DNA of 64,000 bases from Lonicera japonica (taxonomy: Eukaryota > Streptophyta > Magnoliopsida > Dipsacales > Caprifoliaceae). Both the position numbers and the translations under genes were made by a program. Positions 1-10,519 of this stretch are shown here, in pieces. The DNA is taken from assembly GCA_021464415.1 (NCBI GenBank), contig JAKCWG010000083.1:1-64000 (forward strand). Reading direction: 5' to 3'. The notes under the pieces were generated by a model that ran no database searches, was not told where the DNA came from, and was given only the letters and a program-made list of their open reading frames with translations. Position 1 is the stretch's first letter. Each line of letters opens with the position of its first letter.

Positions 1-2
1 AC

Positions 3-170
3 TTCCTCAAGCCGGTAAAAGGTTTATAACTTATCGCGGAACAAATAAGTGGATTCTTATATTGTGAAGACATGTATCTATGGATAACTGAAGTGGAAGA
101 AAGCAGAAAAGAAAAATCGTATGAAAGTAGGATTACAATGCTTGTTTGTCTTATTGCTTTGATTTTTCTT
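3..170 (+). pseudogene. GRF-type zinc-finger C-terminal fragment (decayed)
   Basis: Conceptual translation gives a segment resembling the end of plant GRF zinc fingers (GKRFITYRG in one frame, then GFLYCEDMYLW followed by an acidic/basic helix in the next). A one-base frame change near position 50 joins the two parts, and a cysteine expected before GFLYC is serine. No start codon or upstream Cys is in the window, so the fragment is truncated by the window edge or by decay. GRF fingers in plants are often found in transposon-associated ORFs, and a MULE lies nearby. The assignment rests on short motifs only. Confidence 0.38.
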
Positions 171-228
171 CAATTATGTCCATGAAGGCGTGAAAACTCC
201 ATTGAAGTTTGCAACTATGGAAGGTTTA

Positions 229-345
229 AATGAATGAATGTAATGCTCTATTATGAATGAATGTAATGTTAGGTTTTCTTCAATGAATGTAATGCCCAGT
301 TTTGAATGAATGAAATAATATTTTATGAATGAAGTAAAATGCTCT
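229..345. repeat. Degenerate GAATGAATGTAATG tandem repeat
   Basis: About five irregular copies of a GAATGAATGTAATG-like unit with short spacers, AT-rich and non-coding. Downstream, the 20-base string CCCCAAAAAGTTATACCCAY occurs twice, at 534-553 and 573-592. Nothing else is recognisable between 346 and 780. Confidence 0.55.
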
Positions 346-1307
346 TTTTTTATGCAATGAACCAAATCAATAAAAAATAGATTAAAGCAAACACAAAATA
401 CAAATATATTACTAATTCCAACAGCAAACAAAAATGCCAATCTAATTAAAGCTTGTGTTTCAATCACATTAAGACATTCTGATATGCAATTGTACCCTAA
501 AAAACTTATATCCACATTTGCCATAGTTAGAACTCCCCAAAAAGTTATACCCATATATACCATTACTTACATCCCCAAAAAGTTATACCCACCAATTCGA
601 TTACTTATAACTTCCAAAAAATCAAATTTGGCTGGATTCTGGTGCTCCTTGGCTGTTCATTTAACTACATTGTCCTTCAGTTTGGTTAGATTTACATATC
701 TTTCTACACAGAGAATAATATTAATTAATGAACATTTAGATTAAATATAATTTATATACAAACAACAATTTAATAGTTATATGTACAATCCTCTAACCAA
801 CTTTGGAACTGATGTTTTGTTGCTGCTGCACTACCATCCTACTCCTAGCTGCTGCACCACAGCTTCCACTAGCTGCTACAACCCCTTGCCCTTTGCAAGT
901 CCTTGCATTGTAACCTTTGTTGCCATATTTCCTACAACTCATAGCAATCCATTTTCCCCCTAATTTCCCTCATCTTGTTTAAGGTATAAGTTAATCCCCT
1001 TTTTTATTACTTACTTTCTTACGCCTACCAACCTATGCTTTAACATCAAGTGGTACAAGTGTAGCCAGTGAAGAATGTGGCCACATAGCCTTGCCATTGA
1101 TTGGTGAAATAATATGTGCATATATCTCCATATACCTCTCCTTTTATGAAACAAGAATCTACATAATCTGTGGGCTTTTTATTTTTTTCTTAGAATTGCA
1201 CACACTGCATGGACACAAGGCATCCCACTCATTTCCTATAATATACAAGTATACGTCATATCCCTTAAATTTACCATAAATCTAACTACAGGACTGCTAT
1301 TCACTTA

Positions 1308-2000
1308 GGCCTCGTTTGATTAAGGATTATGATCAGTGGGATTAATAATACCATTAGTTTAATAGTACTGGATTATTAATCCTGGTATTAATTTAATACC
1401 AATACCCTGTTTGATTCATACAGTATTAATACTGGAATATCTCATGCTGATATTAATACCATGTTTAGTTCTGTAACTTGTATACGAGATTATATTTTGG
1501 ACTAACAAAATAAAAAAAAAAATTAAAAAAAATTTTAAAAAAATTTAAAAAAATTTTTAAAAAAAAATTTTTAAAAATTTTTAAAAAAAAATTTAAAAAA
1601 AAAATTAAAAAAAAATTTAAAAAAAAATTTTAAAAAAATTTAAAAAAAAATTTTAAACAAAATTTTAAAAAAATTAAATTTTTTTTTTTAAAATAAATTA
1701 AAATAATAATAATAATATAGTAGTAGTAGTAGTGGCATTTTTTAAAATATTATACTAGTAATGGCATTTTGAAAATATTATACTAGTAATGGCATTTTTG
1801 AAAATATATGGTTCCTTTTTCTTAATCCTGGATAAACAATACCACCTCCCCCCCTGGTATTAAATATAGCACAAGGAGTGGTATTAAGTTAGTACCGGTA
1901 TTAGTAATCCCAGCACATTTGTGCGAATCAAACAAGGTATTATAAAAAAAGTGGTATTAATAATCCCATCCCACTTTTAATACCCGAATCAAACGAGGCC
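1308..2000. mobile_element. Tourist-like (PIF/Harbinger) MITE with TTA target duplication
   Basis: The left end GGCCTCGTTTGATT (1308-1321) is the exact inverse of the right end AATCAAACGAGGCC (1987-2000). The flanks are TTA at 1305-1307 and TTA at 2001-2003, the 3-bp duplication of the PIF/Harbinger class. The subterminal parts also mirror each other (alternating TAATACC/GGTATTA motifs). The centre (about 1505-1690) is an almost pure A/T run of short A- and T-tracts. It carries no coding capacity. It lies inside the MULE coding sequence, so it inserted after that MULE was in place. Confidence 0.9.
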
Positions 2001-2489
2001 TTAGTATTCATCCCCACCAGACCACAAACTAATATAATTATATGCCACAGTACGAAGGTGCTCCAATTCTAACCATCAACAATGTTCTACGCATTCAAAT
2101 ATACTAATAATTGGTTTATCACTAGCGTCGAGAATAAAATCTGTTGAAGATCTCACAATGATTATTAATAAAGAGATCACATTTCGAATATGTTTGAAAG
2201 TGTGACCTAAACTAATAACATGGTGCAATCCTTGTGTTTAACTAATTCCAGCCACCAAACCCAATCAATTTCTTCAACTCTTCCACACAATACTCAAAAT
2301 ATTTTTCTGTGGTAGCCGTAACACATTTCCAAAAAACCTCTTTTAATGTTTTTCCACCATTACCATCTTTTCTAAAGTTATTATAGTGGTGCCTAACACA
2401 AAACCTAGTTTCACATTTTGGCACCACCTCAACCAAAGCAGGCACAAAACCCTACATAAGTAATGTGAAGCTATATATCAACAGGTGTG

Positions 2490-2590
2490 TGTTTAAGTCG
2501 GTATGTTAATATATCAGTGTGTATGTGAATATATAACTATGTGTGTTAATATATAACTATGTGTGTGTTAATATATCAGTGTGTTAATTA
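2490..2590. repeat. TGTGTTAATATATCAG-type minisatellite
   Basis: Four irregular units of about 25 bp containing GTGTRTTAATATAT and alternating CAGTG/AACTATG. It lies in a spacer of the MULE remnant; no function is inferred. Confidence 0.5.
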
Positions 2591-3536
2591 AAATAAATGT
2601 ACCTTTTGTTGATTATTCATTATTATCCACTTGATTGGTTATCTTCTTCAATTCAATATCAGCACACACTAATTTCAAGAACCATATCTAAGATGACTTG
2701 GTATCTTTCTCCACAACTTTAAAGGCAAAAGGATATATGCCATTATTGGCATCAATCCCAATTACATACAATAACTGGTTAAGAAATGGCCTTTTTAAGA
2801 AACATACATCCAATTAAATGAATGGTCTACACTTTTTAACACCTTCGTTTAGTGGCCTAAGGCAGCAATACATTCTTTTGAACTTCCTCAAACTATCTTT
2901 TCATCTTTAGGACCACAATGGTTGAATTTGGCTTTGCATTTTTTATTTCTACATAATAATCCTAAATCCAGTTGTATTGGTCTTTATGGCTGCCTTCAAT
3001 CAATTCTTGCGCCTTTGATTTAGTTTTATAGAATTGGGATCTTAAAATATCAACTTTGTGGTTCTTTCTCATAGTCTCTTTAAAGATCGCCAAGGCATAT
3101 CCATGTCGGCACCAAACATCCCCTCATAATTTTTGGACAACCAAGTTAAATTCACATGTTTATTGTGATGTGAACTCCTACAATTTGTGTACTTAACATT
3201 CATACTCTTCACTTGCAGTATGGTACCATTTTTTTTTATTGCTTAGATTTAAAACAAACCAGTTACATAGAGGTTTGCATTTTGCCATCACTTTCCATTT
3301 TCATTACATGGAAGCTTGATTTGCTTCTTGTGTGTATAATGAATACTCTACAATTGTTTCTCTAAAGTCTTCAGCATAACCAATAACTGCCTTACTTCAA
3401 ATTGAGGATTATGCTTATATTTATCAGTAATGTACTCAGGATACCTAGGCTTCTTACCCCCATTTTCCTCATTAGAAGATGCAAGACTTAGCAACTCATC
3501 ATAATCACCTATATTATACCAACATTTCTTTAGTTG

Positions 3537-3615
3537 CACCATTACTTTGTTACCCTGGTTCACCCCCTACATTACTTTTTTACCCTGGTTCACCCCTTAC
3601 ATTACTTTTTTACCC
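3537..3615. repeat. 30-bp tandem repeat inside the MULE coding region
   Basis: Two and a half copies of a 30-bp unit (ATTACTTTKTTACCCTGGTT followed by CACCCCYTAC). In the minus-strand transposase frame they encode a repeated GVNQGKKVM-like segment in the acidic N-terminal region. A second, 20-bp repeat with TCTTCATTCATAAATCC (about 3678-3740) encodes repeated GFMNED. Such protein repeats occur in the low-complexity stretch of MULE transposases. Confidence 0.6.
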
Positions 3616-4814
3616 TTATCATCACTTACAACTACATCAGATCCTACAGGACTACTCAAATCAAAATCAAAACCCTTATCTTCATTCATAAATCCCTAAT
3701 CTTCATTCATAAATCCGTCATCTTTATTCATAAATATCTCTTCATTGTGGTATTCCTCTTCATAAGGATAAACCATATTTAACTGTTGATAATTCATTTA
3801 CTAACCATGTTCTAGGTACATATATATATCACTCTATAAGGTGGAACCCATTTGGTCATCTTTAAGACATCCATATCTGTAAGTAATTGAATCGATCCAT
3901 TGTTACTAAAAGGTTTTTCAAGGTGTTTATACTAATAAGCAGAAATAGGTGATGCTCCTAATTCTTTACCCATCAAGATTATCTCGTGAATAGACATTTT
4001 TATATGTGTCACAATTATCAATAAAAGCCATATGACCGCCATTGTAAAAGAAATGGGGTCCATTCTCAAACCATCCACTATGATGAATCAAAATGGAGAA
4101 TAATGTAGAAACTTCTACCGTAAATGATAAAAAAAGGAGCATATTTAACAAATTTGTAAAAACCCTAAGAAAAACCTTAAAAAATTAATTTAACACATTC
4201 AGATAATCACATTCAGAGAATAAAAGAACATTTATATATTCACCTCATTTTTAAAAGCTCTAAATAAGAAAACATTCGTAGATTGAAACACGTTTTTAAA
4301 ACCCTAAAACAAATACATTCGTAGTTCACATTTAGATAATCAACATAAAACTCTAAGTAACACCCTATATTGAGACTAAAAACAACATTAAAACTAGATG
4401 AAACGCTATAATCATACACAATATACCCTAAAATTGCAATATAAGAAATAAGACAAAAAACTTACAATATGAATATTCAATGCCTTGTATAGGATCATCA
4501 TACAGCCTAATAGCCCAATCCAAATCGTCTCTCATTGTTCTTATAATGTGATATTCTCTCTCTTTCTCTTTGCGATGTGCTATGTTGTGAAGATGATGAA
4601 GTGAAAAAACAAAATAAACGGTTTCTTCTTTTGTCCCAACAAAATGGAATGACAATTATACCCCCAAAATGTGTCATCTGCATAGCACATGCTGAAATTC
4701 CATACAAGTTAACATGTAAATCAATTGGACGGAAGGGCTAATTTGAAACTCGCTGAATAGATTAGGTATTTAAATGAGACAAATTTTTGTTTGAGGGGCC
4801 ATTAGAGTAATTTA

Positions 4815-5715
4815 CTCATCTTATTTTGATAATAACAATAACTTAATCATTGTAGTTTAGCATGTTTCTTGAAATAAGTTCTAGTTCATTATCTTAGAAA
4901 TTTAAGAAAAGCATGGTTTTTACAAAGGAAGCATGCCACATTACAAGGATCGTTAAAACTTTATCCGATCAAGTCAACAAAACATCGGATAAGATAAAGA
5001 AAATTGATCATTCAATTGCTTTATCAAATCATACAATTCAAAAGCATTGCATGTGTTAACTATGCAACTCAAGTGAAGATCAAAGTGAAGAAACAAATCA
5101 AAGTATTCGAAGACTCATTAATTTGAAATTTGAGTGAGTGCTTAGGATTTACATAAAGTTTCTTTATTGATCAATTCCTATAGCTTAAACTTGTTCATGC
5201 ATCATTCATAAATTGAATTCTACAAAAAGTTTGAAATGAATTTTCTTTGGAAAACAATTTTTTCATAAACCGGTTTTTTAATAGATTTATAATTAAATCA
5301 TACGAATGATTTTTGAGTTCTAACAAAAATAGGTATCTTAGAAACATGTTTTCAACATCTCTCAAGCATTAAAATTGATTTTGGATCAAAATTATGAAAG
5401 ACCAAATTTTGGAATTTGGCGTAATGAGCAGAGCCATCAGTCGACTAATGAGCCTTACTCAGTCGATTGATACCTTAGAATATAACCATTATATTTTTAT
5501 TTTTGCCATTTTTTGAAGCAAACTCTACGCCTAATCTCTTAAATGGTCATATTATTTTTTGGGACTATATATTTGAAGGTCTAGACACATTTTAACAAGC
5601 TTGAATTATCATACAAACTCATTTTTCATCTATTTACAATATTCAAGAATTCAAACATTTGCATTGATCATATTATTCATTTTTAACCTAAAATTATTGC
5701 TAAATCTTTCTATAT
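4815..5715 (+). repeat. Truncated Copia LTR fragment
   Basis: Resembles the first two thirds of the Copia LTR family seen at 10520-12044 and 31986-33216. Shared blocks are a TTATTTTGATAATAACAATAA start, the TCAAGTCAACAAAACATCGG segment, the AGTCGACT motif module (about 5440-5470), the TAACCATTATATTTTTATTT block and a CATCTATTTACAATATTC stretch. The terminal TGTTGACC and the 3' third ending in CTTACA are missing. No target duplication can be assigned. Confidence 0.65.
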
Positions 5716-6559
5716 ATGGATTTTAGGGTTTATTGTTGAATATTGTAGGGAGGGCGATTTATCTTCATGATTAAAGATGTTGTGCGCAATGTGTTAGTGG
5801 AGAGAAAAGATGTGCGGAGATTTGTGAATGTTTGTGAATGAAGAATGAGTTTCCTAAAAGAGAAGTAAGTTAAATTTGGAGTTCTAAAGTGAAAAGGAAG
5901 CTTCATTTCATGAGTCGTGATCATGAAAGTTATAGCTTCAATTATGGTGGGAATTTATTAGACTGCACACCTTTTTCTTTTTTTTTCCTTTTTTCCTCTT
6001 TTTCTTTTTTTTTAAAAAAATACAAACAGCAAAACACAAATAAACTATAAGCTCCTTTTTGGTTCAAAATTAAAAAACCAATTTTTTAGTTTTCTATCTA
6101 AAAGTTAACTTCACACTTTCCAAAATGCATTTCACTTTACTTTCTATAAAACTTTTAAAATATCATAACTTTAAATCCAAAAATCGGAATTAGATAAATA
6201 TATATATATATATATTTGAAACCTATTCATCGAAATCTATAAAATAAGATCCATTGCGACTATTTTTTTAGTTTTTTTCATGAGTTTTTTCTTGAATTGG
6301 TTGGAAAAAACTCCAACAAAAATCAAATTCACTTTTCAACCTACTTTCACATTTCCCAAAAGTTCAACCAAACAAGCCCATTTTTTTTAACAACAAAATA
6401 AACTATAAGATAACCAAAGCAAAGAGAAAAACAAATTATAACTGAATAGAAGCAAAAGAAAAATATAGCTTCATAAGAGGAGAAACCACCCAGTTAGTAG
6501 GGATAAGACCCGAAATCGCTTTCTTTGCTATTCAATGGGAAACTCGATTATGATTTCTA

Positions 6560-6920
6560 GGGTAATTAGTAAAAATGACCCCTGAAGTTTGACTCAAATC
6601 CCTCGCTTGTCCCTATAATTCAATTTTTGGTTGAAATATTTTTAAAGTTTATAATTTCATTTGAAGCATTCCTAAAGTTTCTAATTTCGGTTGAAGCATC
6701 CTTAAAGTTTTTAATTTTGGTTGAAATATCCAAAAATGCTCCTTAGAAGAGTGGTTCATGACAATCACGCGCGTTTTTCATTCATCTGTTAACTGGGCAT
6801 CCAGTTTTCGACGAGCGAGGGAAAATTAATAACTTTAACAATGCTTTAATGGAAAATTGAACTTTAAGGACGAGCGAGGGATTTGGGTCAAACTTTTGGG
6901 GTCATTTTTGCTAATTACCC
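6560..6920. mobile_element. Small TIR element with 9-bp target duplication (Mutator-type MITE)
   Basis: The left terminus GGGTAATTAG(T)AAAAATGACC and the right terminus are inverted copies for about 50 bp with few mismatches, running into CAAATCCCTCGC on both sides. The flanks are TGATTTCTA at 6551-6559 and TGATTTCTA at 6921-6929. A 9-bp duplication is characteristic of Mutator-like elements. The interior has no transposase and holds four copies of a 30-bp repeat (about 6625-6735). Confidence 0.85.
6625..6735. repeat. 30-bp internal repeat of the TIR element
   Basis: Four diverged units of the form TTTSGGTTGAAGCATCCTTA followed by AAGTTTNTAA, in tandem, each 30 bp. Non-coding. Confidence 0.65.
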
Positions 6921-6954
6921 TGATTTCTAGGAACAAATCTCCATCTACTACTAA

Positions 6955-7428
6955 GAGCATCTCCAATTGTGTTCTATATTTTGTTTTGTGTAAAATTTAC
7001 ACAACTTGTAATTTTTTTTGTCTCCAGTGGTATTTTAAAATACAAGTTTGTGTAAAATTGTTGTGTAAAATACACTCCCACTTTACAATGCCACATCATT
7101 TTGCTCTCTTTGTTTTTTAAATTCAATTTTAAAATATAAAATATGGATCTTAATAAAAACTATATATTTAAAATATTTTCATTAATACCTACAAATTAAG
7201 ATCCATTATGACTATAGTTATTTATAAAAAATTCAAGAAAAAATAATAATAAATTACTTAAATTGGTCGTTAACAAGTGTTGAAATCTTATTGGTTATTT
7301 TAAAATTTACATAAGGCTTTACAAGAGTATTGGTGGATCATGATTTTTATAGTATTCAAGTTTTTTGTAAAAGTGTGTTGACACATATGATTTACAAGTC
7401 AATTTATATACTATTATCGGAGATGCTC
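6955..7428. mobile_element. MITE with GAGCATCTCC termini and TAA target duplication
   Basis: The left end GAGCATCTCCAAT (6955) matches the inverse of the right end ATCGGAGATGCTC (ending 7428). TAA occurs on both sides (6952-6954, 7429-7431), indicating a PIF/Harbinger-type 3-bp duplication. The interior is AT-rich with TGTAAAATTTACACAA-like palindromic stretches and no coding region. It sits 34 bp from the preceding MITE. Confidence 0.78.
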
Positions 7429-7431
7429 TAA

Positions 7432-8064
7432 GAGATTTAGAGATTAGGAGGATCAAGATCTACATATATGATACAAATGAGCCCCTTGTTGTCACTTACA
7501 ACCTCAGTGAACAAAATACCTTAGATCAACAACATTCGACAAGTTTCTCTTAAAGCAATCGTGTATTGACCCTAATATGTAGATTTATATGCTTAAACGG
7601 AGTTGTTAAAATGGTATGTTAAATGATATATTTAGCATATCATTTCCATTTTGTTTGCATCGGGAAAGGCAGGAAAAATTGTAAAAAAAGCTATAGCCAT
7701 TTACCATAGTTGTATTATTAACTTGTGCCCGTCCACAGTTGCATTTAGCTTTGCCAAAAATCATGTTTTCTTTGATAGTAGAATAAGATAGTTGGATAAA
7801 AACTAATCCACATATCTTAAATTAAAGGTTGCACATTTTTCTTATAGACATCTTAAATTAAAATTTCCATTCCATTTATGGGCATAGCAATGAATTAAAT
7901 CTCTTAATAGAAAAATAAATTTTAATATTTAACAAAATTTGATATTTTCTTAGGAAGTATAAAAATCAATATGTGTCAAATTGAGCATCATTAAATGCAA
8001 TAATATGTATTGTTTAATATAGTATCAAATACGTAATATTTTTAAGGGGAATGTTCAAGTTACA
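7432..8064. other. AT-rich spacer without recognisable gene
   Basis: No sustained reading frame with protein-like composition, no TIR or LTR edge and no tandem repeat was seen on either strand. Confidence 0.5.
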
Positions 8065-8072
8065 CTTGGTGT

Positions 8073-9113
8073 CAGGGGCGTTGCTACTTTGTGATGAGGG
8101 GTTGCGCGCGCACCCCCAACAATTTCGACAATTTAAAAAATAAAAAATAAAAAAAATAGGGACTTGCATGTATAAATTTATAGTTAAGGGTATGTAATTG
8201 TAAGAAATACAAGTTAATGGGCTTTTGAGAATTAAAATACCTTTAAAAGGAGTATAGATATCCTGAGACCAACTCTCCTATTTTATATTGCCGTACATCT
8301 CTCTCCCCTGTTTGGCTGTTTGATTGTTTCTCTCATTTTTTGGCTGCTTCTCTCATTTTTTTTTCCGTTCCGCACTTCACTGCACCGATCGGCCGGCGAC
8401 CACCCAGCAAGACACCGACCAAGCACTCATCACCGATCGGCTCTTAATTTCTTTATTGAGGTTAGATTTTTATGTTAAGGAATTCCTTATTAAATTCTCA
8501 GATTTATAATCTATTCCCTTTATTTGATTTGATGATTGATGTTGTTGTTTCGTGCTTGTTGAGATAAGAACGTCAGATGATTTTGTAGTGAATTATGGTG
8601 TTTTTTGTGACCCTAACTTGATTTTAATATATTATTAAACTAATTTTATATTAGTCTAATGAAGTAATGAATAATTTCTTTTTTTCTTTAGTTGATTGTG
8701 AATATTGTAAGTGATACAAACACAGTTAATTGTGTATTTCTTAAATAATTGAATAATTTTATATTATTAAACTATTTAGTTAATTGTATATTAATTGTTT
8801 AATTGATTTAGGTTTAATTATTAGTTATTAATTTTCAGCGATGAAGATAATCAGAAGTTAACTACGAAATTAGTTAGGAGATGACTTCATGAATGATTGT
8901 TTGGTGGCTTACATTGAGAAAGCTGTACTTGAGACATCGATAATGAAGTTGTCATTCAACGTTTTCAAAATATGAAGTCTCGGAGAGGATTATTGTAGGT
9001 AATTTCTTTATTTTAATACTTTTGTTAATGTAAGAATTCCATATATATATTATTACTATTTTGACTTTTGAGAATTGCGCACCTCTGGCTGGAAATTCCT
9101 GGCTATGCCACTA
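8073..9113 (+). mobile_element. hAT deletion derivative with 8-bp target duplication
   Basis: The flanks are CTTGGTGT (8065-8072) and CCTGGTGT (9114-9121), an 8-bp duplication with one mismatch, as expected for hAT elements. The left end CAGGGGCGTTGCTAC and the inverse of the right end, TAGTGGCATAGCCAGG, are imperfect hAT-type TIRs. Inside are a pyrimidine-rich 5' segment (8290-8520) and, at the far end, the last codons of a transposase (8870-8998). The transposase core is missing. The element is therefore an internally deleted, non-autonomous copy of a larger plus-strand hAT. Confidence 0.75.
8870..8998 (+). pseudogene. C-terminal exon of a zf-MYM/TTF-type hAT transposase
   Basis: The translation shows MNDCLVAYIEKAVLE and then, after a one-base frame change near 8938, DNEVVIQRFQNMKSRRGLL followed by TAG (8996-8998). 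This is the usual C-terminus of plant hAT-like proteins annotated as zinc finger MYM-type 1-like. The one frameshift plus the lack of upstream domains shows it is a relic. It lies 115 bp inside the right TIR, where the 3' end of such genes is expected. Confidence 0.72.
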
Positions 9114-9121
9114 CCTGGTGT

Positions 9122-9954
9122 AAAACAAAGAAACTTTACACTCGCTAATAACTTTCTCTCAATTTAATAATTCATCGATATAACCGTTGAATTAGTTAAT
9201 TATACTATCTTAAAGATACTTGCAAAAAACTAAATTAATTAGAGATGCAAAAATCTCTCATCATAATCATGTTATATATTGATTTATGAACCTTATAAAA
9301 ATTAATTAAAAACAATTATAGTGATTATATGGTTACAAATATGGGATTGATTTAAAACTTTACATGTTGAGAAAAAGTTATGGATAAGTGTACAACTTTT
9401 TAATCTTACATCAATATAACTTGAACCATTCTTATATTTTTAATATACATACATATATAAAAAAAATTAAAAATTTGAGAGGGTAGTCGAGCCTTACTAT
9501 GTACATCCCTGGCCGTCGCATTGAGCATCAGTTATGTGGAAATATTAAAAGACCGTGCACTGTGAATCGATCATGGCATTTTAATAGCCCCCAACTTTTA
9601 CATTTCAACGGCTTTCCTCCTAACTATTTAAACCCCTACCACTTTCCAAATCATCTCATTATACACCCCTCAAATATTCGTACATGAAAAATCTCTAAAT
9701 CTTACACCAAAACTTATAAATTATTTCCTTACATTATAGAGATCAATTTGAAGATTTAAAAAAAAAAATACAATTCAAACCTACTCTTTTTCTTTTTTAT
9801 TTTATGTACATTATAATTCAAAAATTATATTCATTATATTTCACTTTTTTATGCATGTATTTTTATTTTGTGTAAGCTTTTATGCATATATTTCTTATTA
9901 CTATATTTCATGTAGACATGTACTATACCCACTGTTTTTCTTTTCTCAAATTTG
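9122..9954. other. AT-rich spacer; possible orphan promoter near 9.6 kb
   Basis: The stretch 9492-9690 is less AT-rich than its surroundings and carries CTATTTAAACCCC (about 9624-9636) followed by a C/T-rich tract, like a plant TATA box with a leader. No coding region follows. The rest is AT-rich without recognisable structure. Confidence 0.25.
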
Positions 9955-10500
9955 ATATAACCCACTATTTTTTTTATTTAATAAAAATTATGTTATACAT
10001 GAAATTCATATTCTTTTTTTATTATCATATATGTATAAAAATAAACTAAATCAATAATTTGAAAATTAAAATAAAATTAAAATTTGATTCCAAAAAGATA
10101 GAATAACCCATTGTTTCTTTTAATTTAATAAAAATTATATTATACTTGAAATGCTTTTTTTTGTTATTATATTTTATGTATAATAACAGACTAAATGAAT
10201 AATAAAATTGACATAAAATTAAAATTAGATTTGAAAAGGGTAGAATAGCCCATTGTTTTTTAACTTAAAAATGCATGTTATTTTTGTTATTGTATTATCT
10301 TTATAAAAATAGACTAAATGAATAATTCAAAAATTGAAATAAAAATAAAATTATATTCGAAAAAGGTTGAATAACCCACCGTGGTTTTTTTATTTAATAA
10401 AAAATATATTATACTTGAATTGCATGTTCTTTATGTTATTATATTTTATGTATAAAAATAGACTAAATTAATAATTCAAAAATTAAAATTAGGCTATGTG
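9955..10500. repeat. ~140-bp tandem repeat, four copies
   Basis: Four diverged units are anchored on AATARCCCAYYG at about 9961, 10107, 10249 and 10375 (spacings 146, 142 and 126 bp). Each has the same order: a T-run, TTTAATAAAAATTAT, TTATACTTGAAATGC, TTATTATATTTTATGTATAA, GACTAAATGAATAAT. Non-coding, strongly AT-rich. Confidence 0.75.
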
Positions 10501-10519
10501 GGAGATTAAAATAAAAGAT

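Larger units (their letters stand above)
781..4151 (-). pseudogene. MULE (Mutator-like) transposase, decayed, split by a MITE
   Basis: Read on the minus strand, the pieces are colinear with plant MuDR-type transposases. They are: an N-terminal IHHSGWF...YNGGH segment (4090-4010); an acidic region; a WYNIGDYDELLSLASSNEE segment (3535-3470); a zinc-ribbon-like SHHNKHVNLTWLSKNYEG (about 3180-3120); the catalytic LDVCFLKRPFLNQLL...GIDANNGIYPFAFKVVEKD (about 2840-2690); FCVRHHYNNF (about 2400); ILDASDKPII (about 2110); the SWIM finger VNLRDMTYTC...MSGMPCVHAVCAI (about 1270-1190); a basic tail; and a CCHC knuckle MSCRKYGNKGYNARTC (about 925-875). The first catalytic Asp is present but the residues around it are damaged. 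Many stops and frame changes make it non-functional. A Tourist-like MITE (1308-2000) interrupts the reading between the catalytic part and SWIM. The element's own TIRs were not found. Confidence 0.82.

Noticed and set aside
781..963. Plus-strand open frame of 60 codons
   Set aside because: It is the antisense of the MULE zinc-knuckle region, whose minus-strand translation is clearly family-like.
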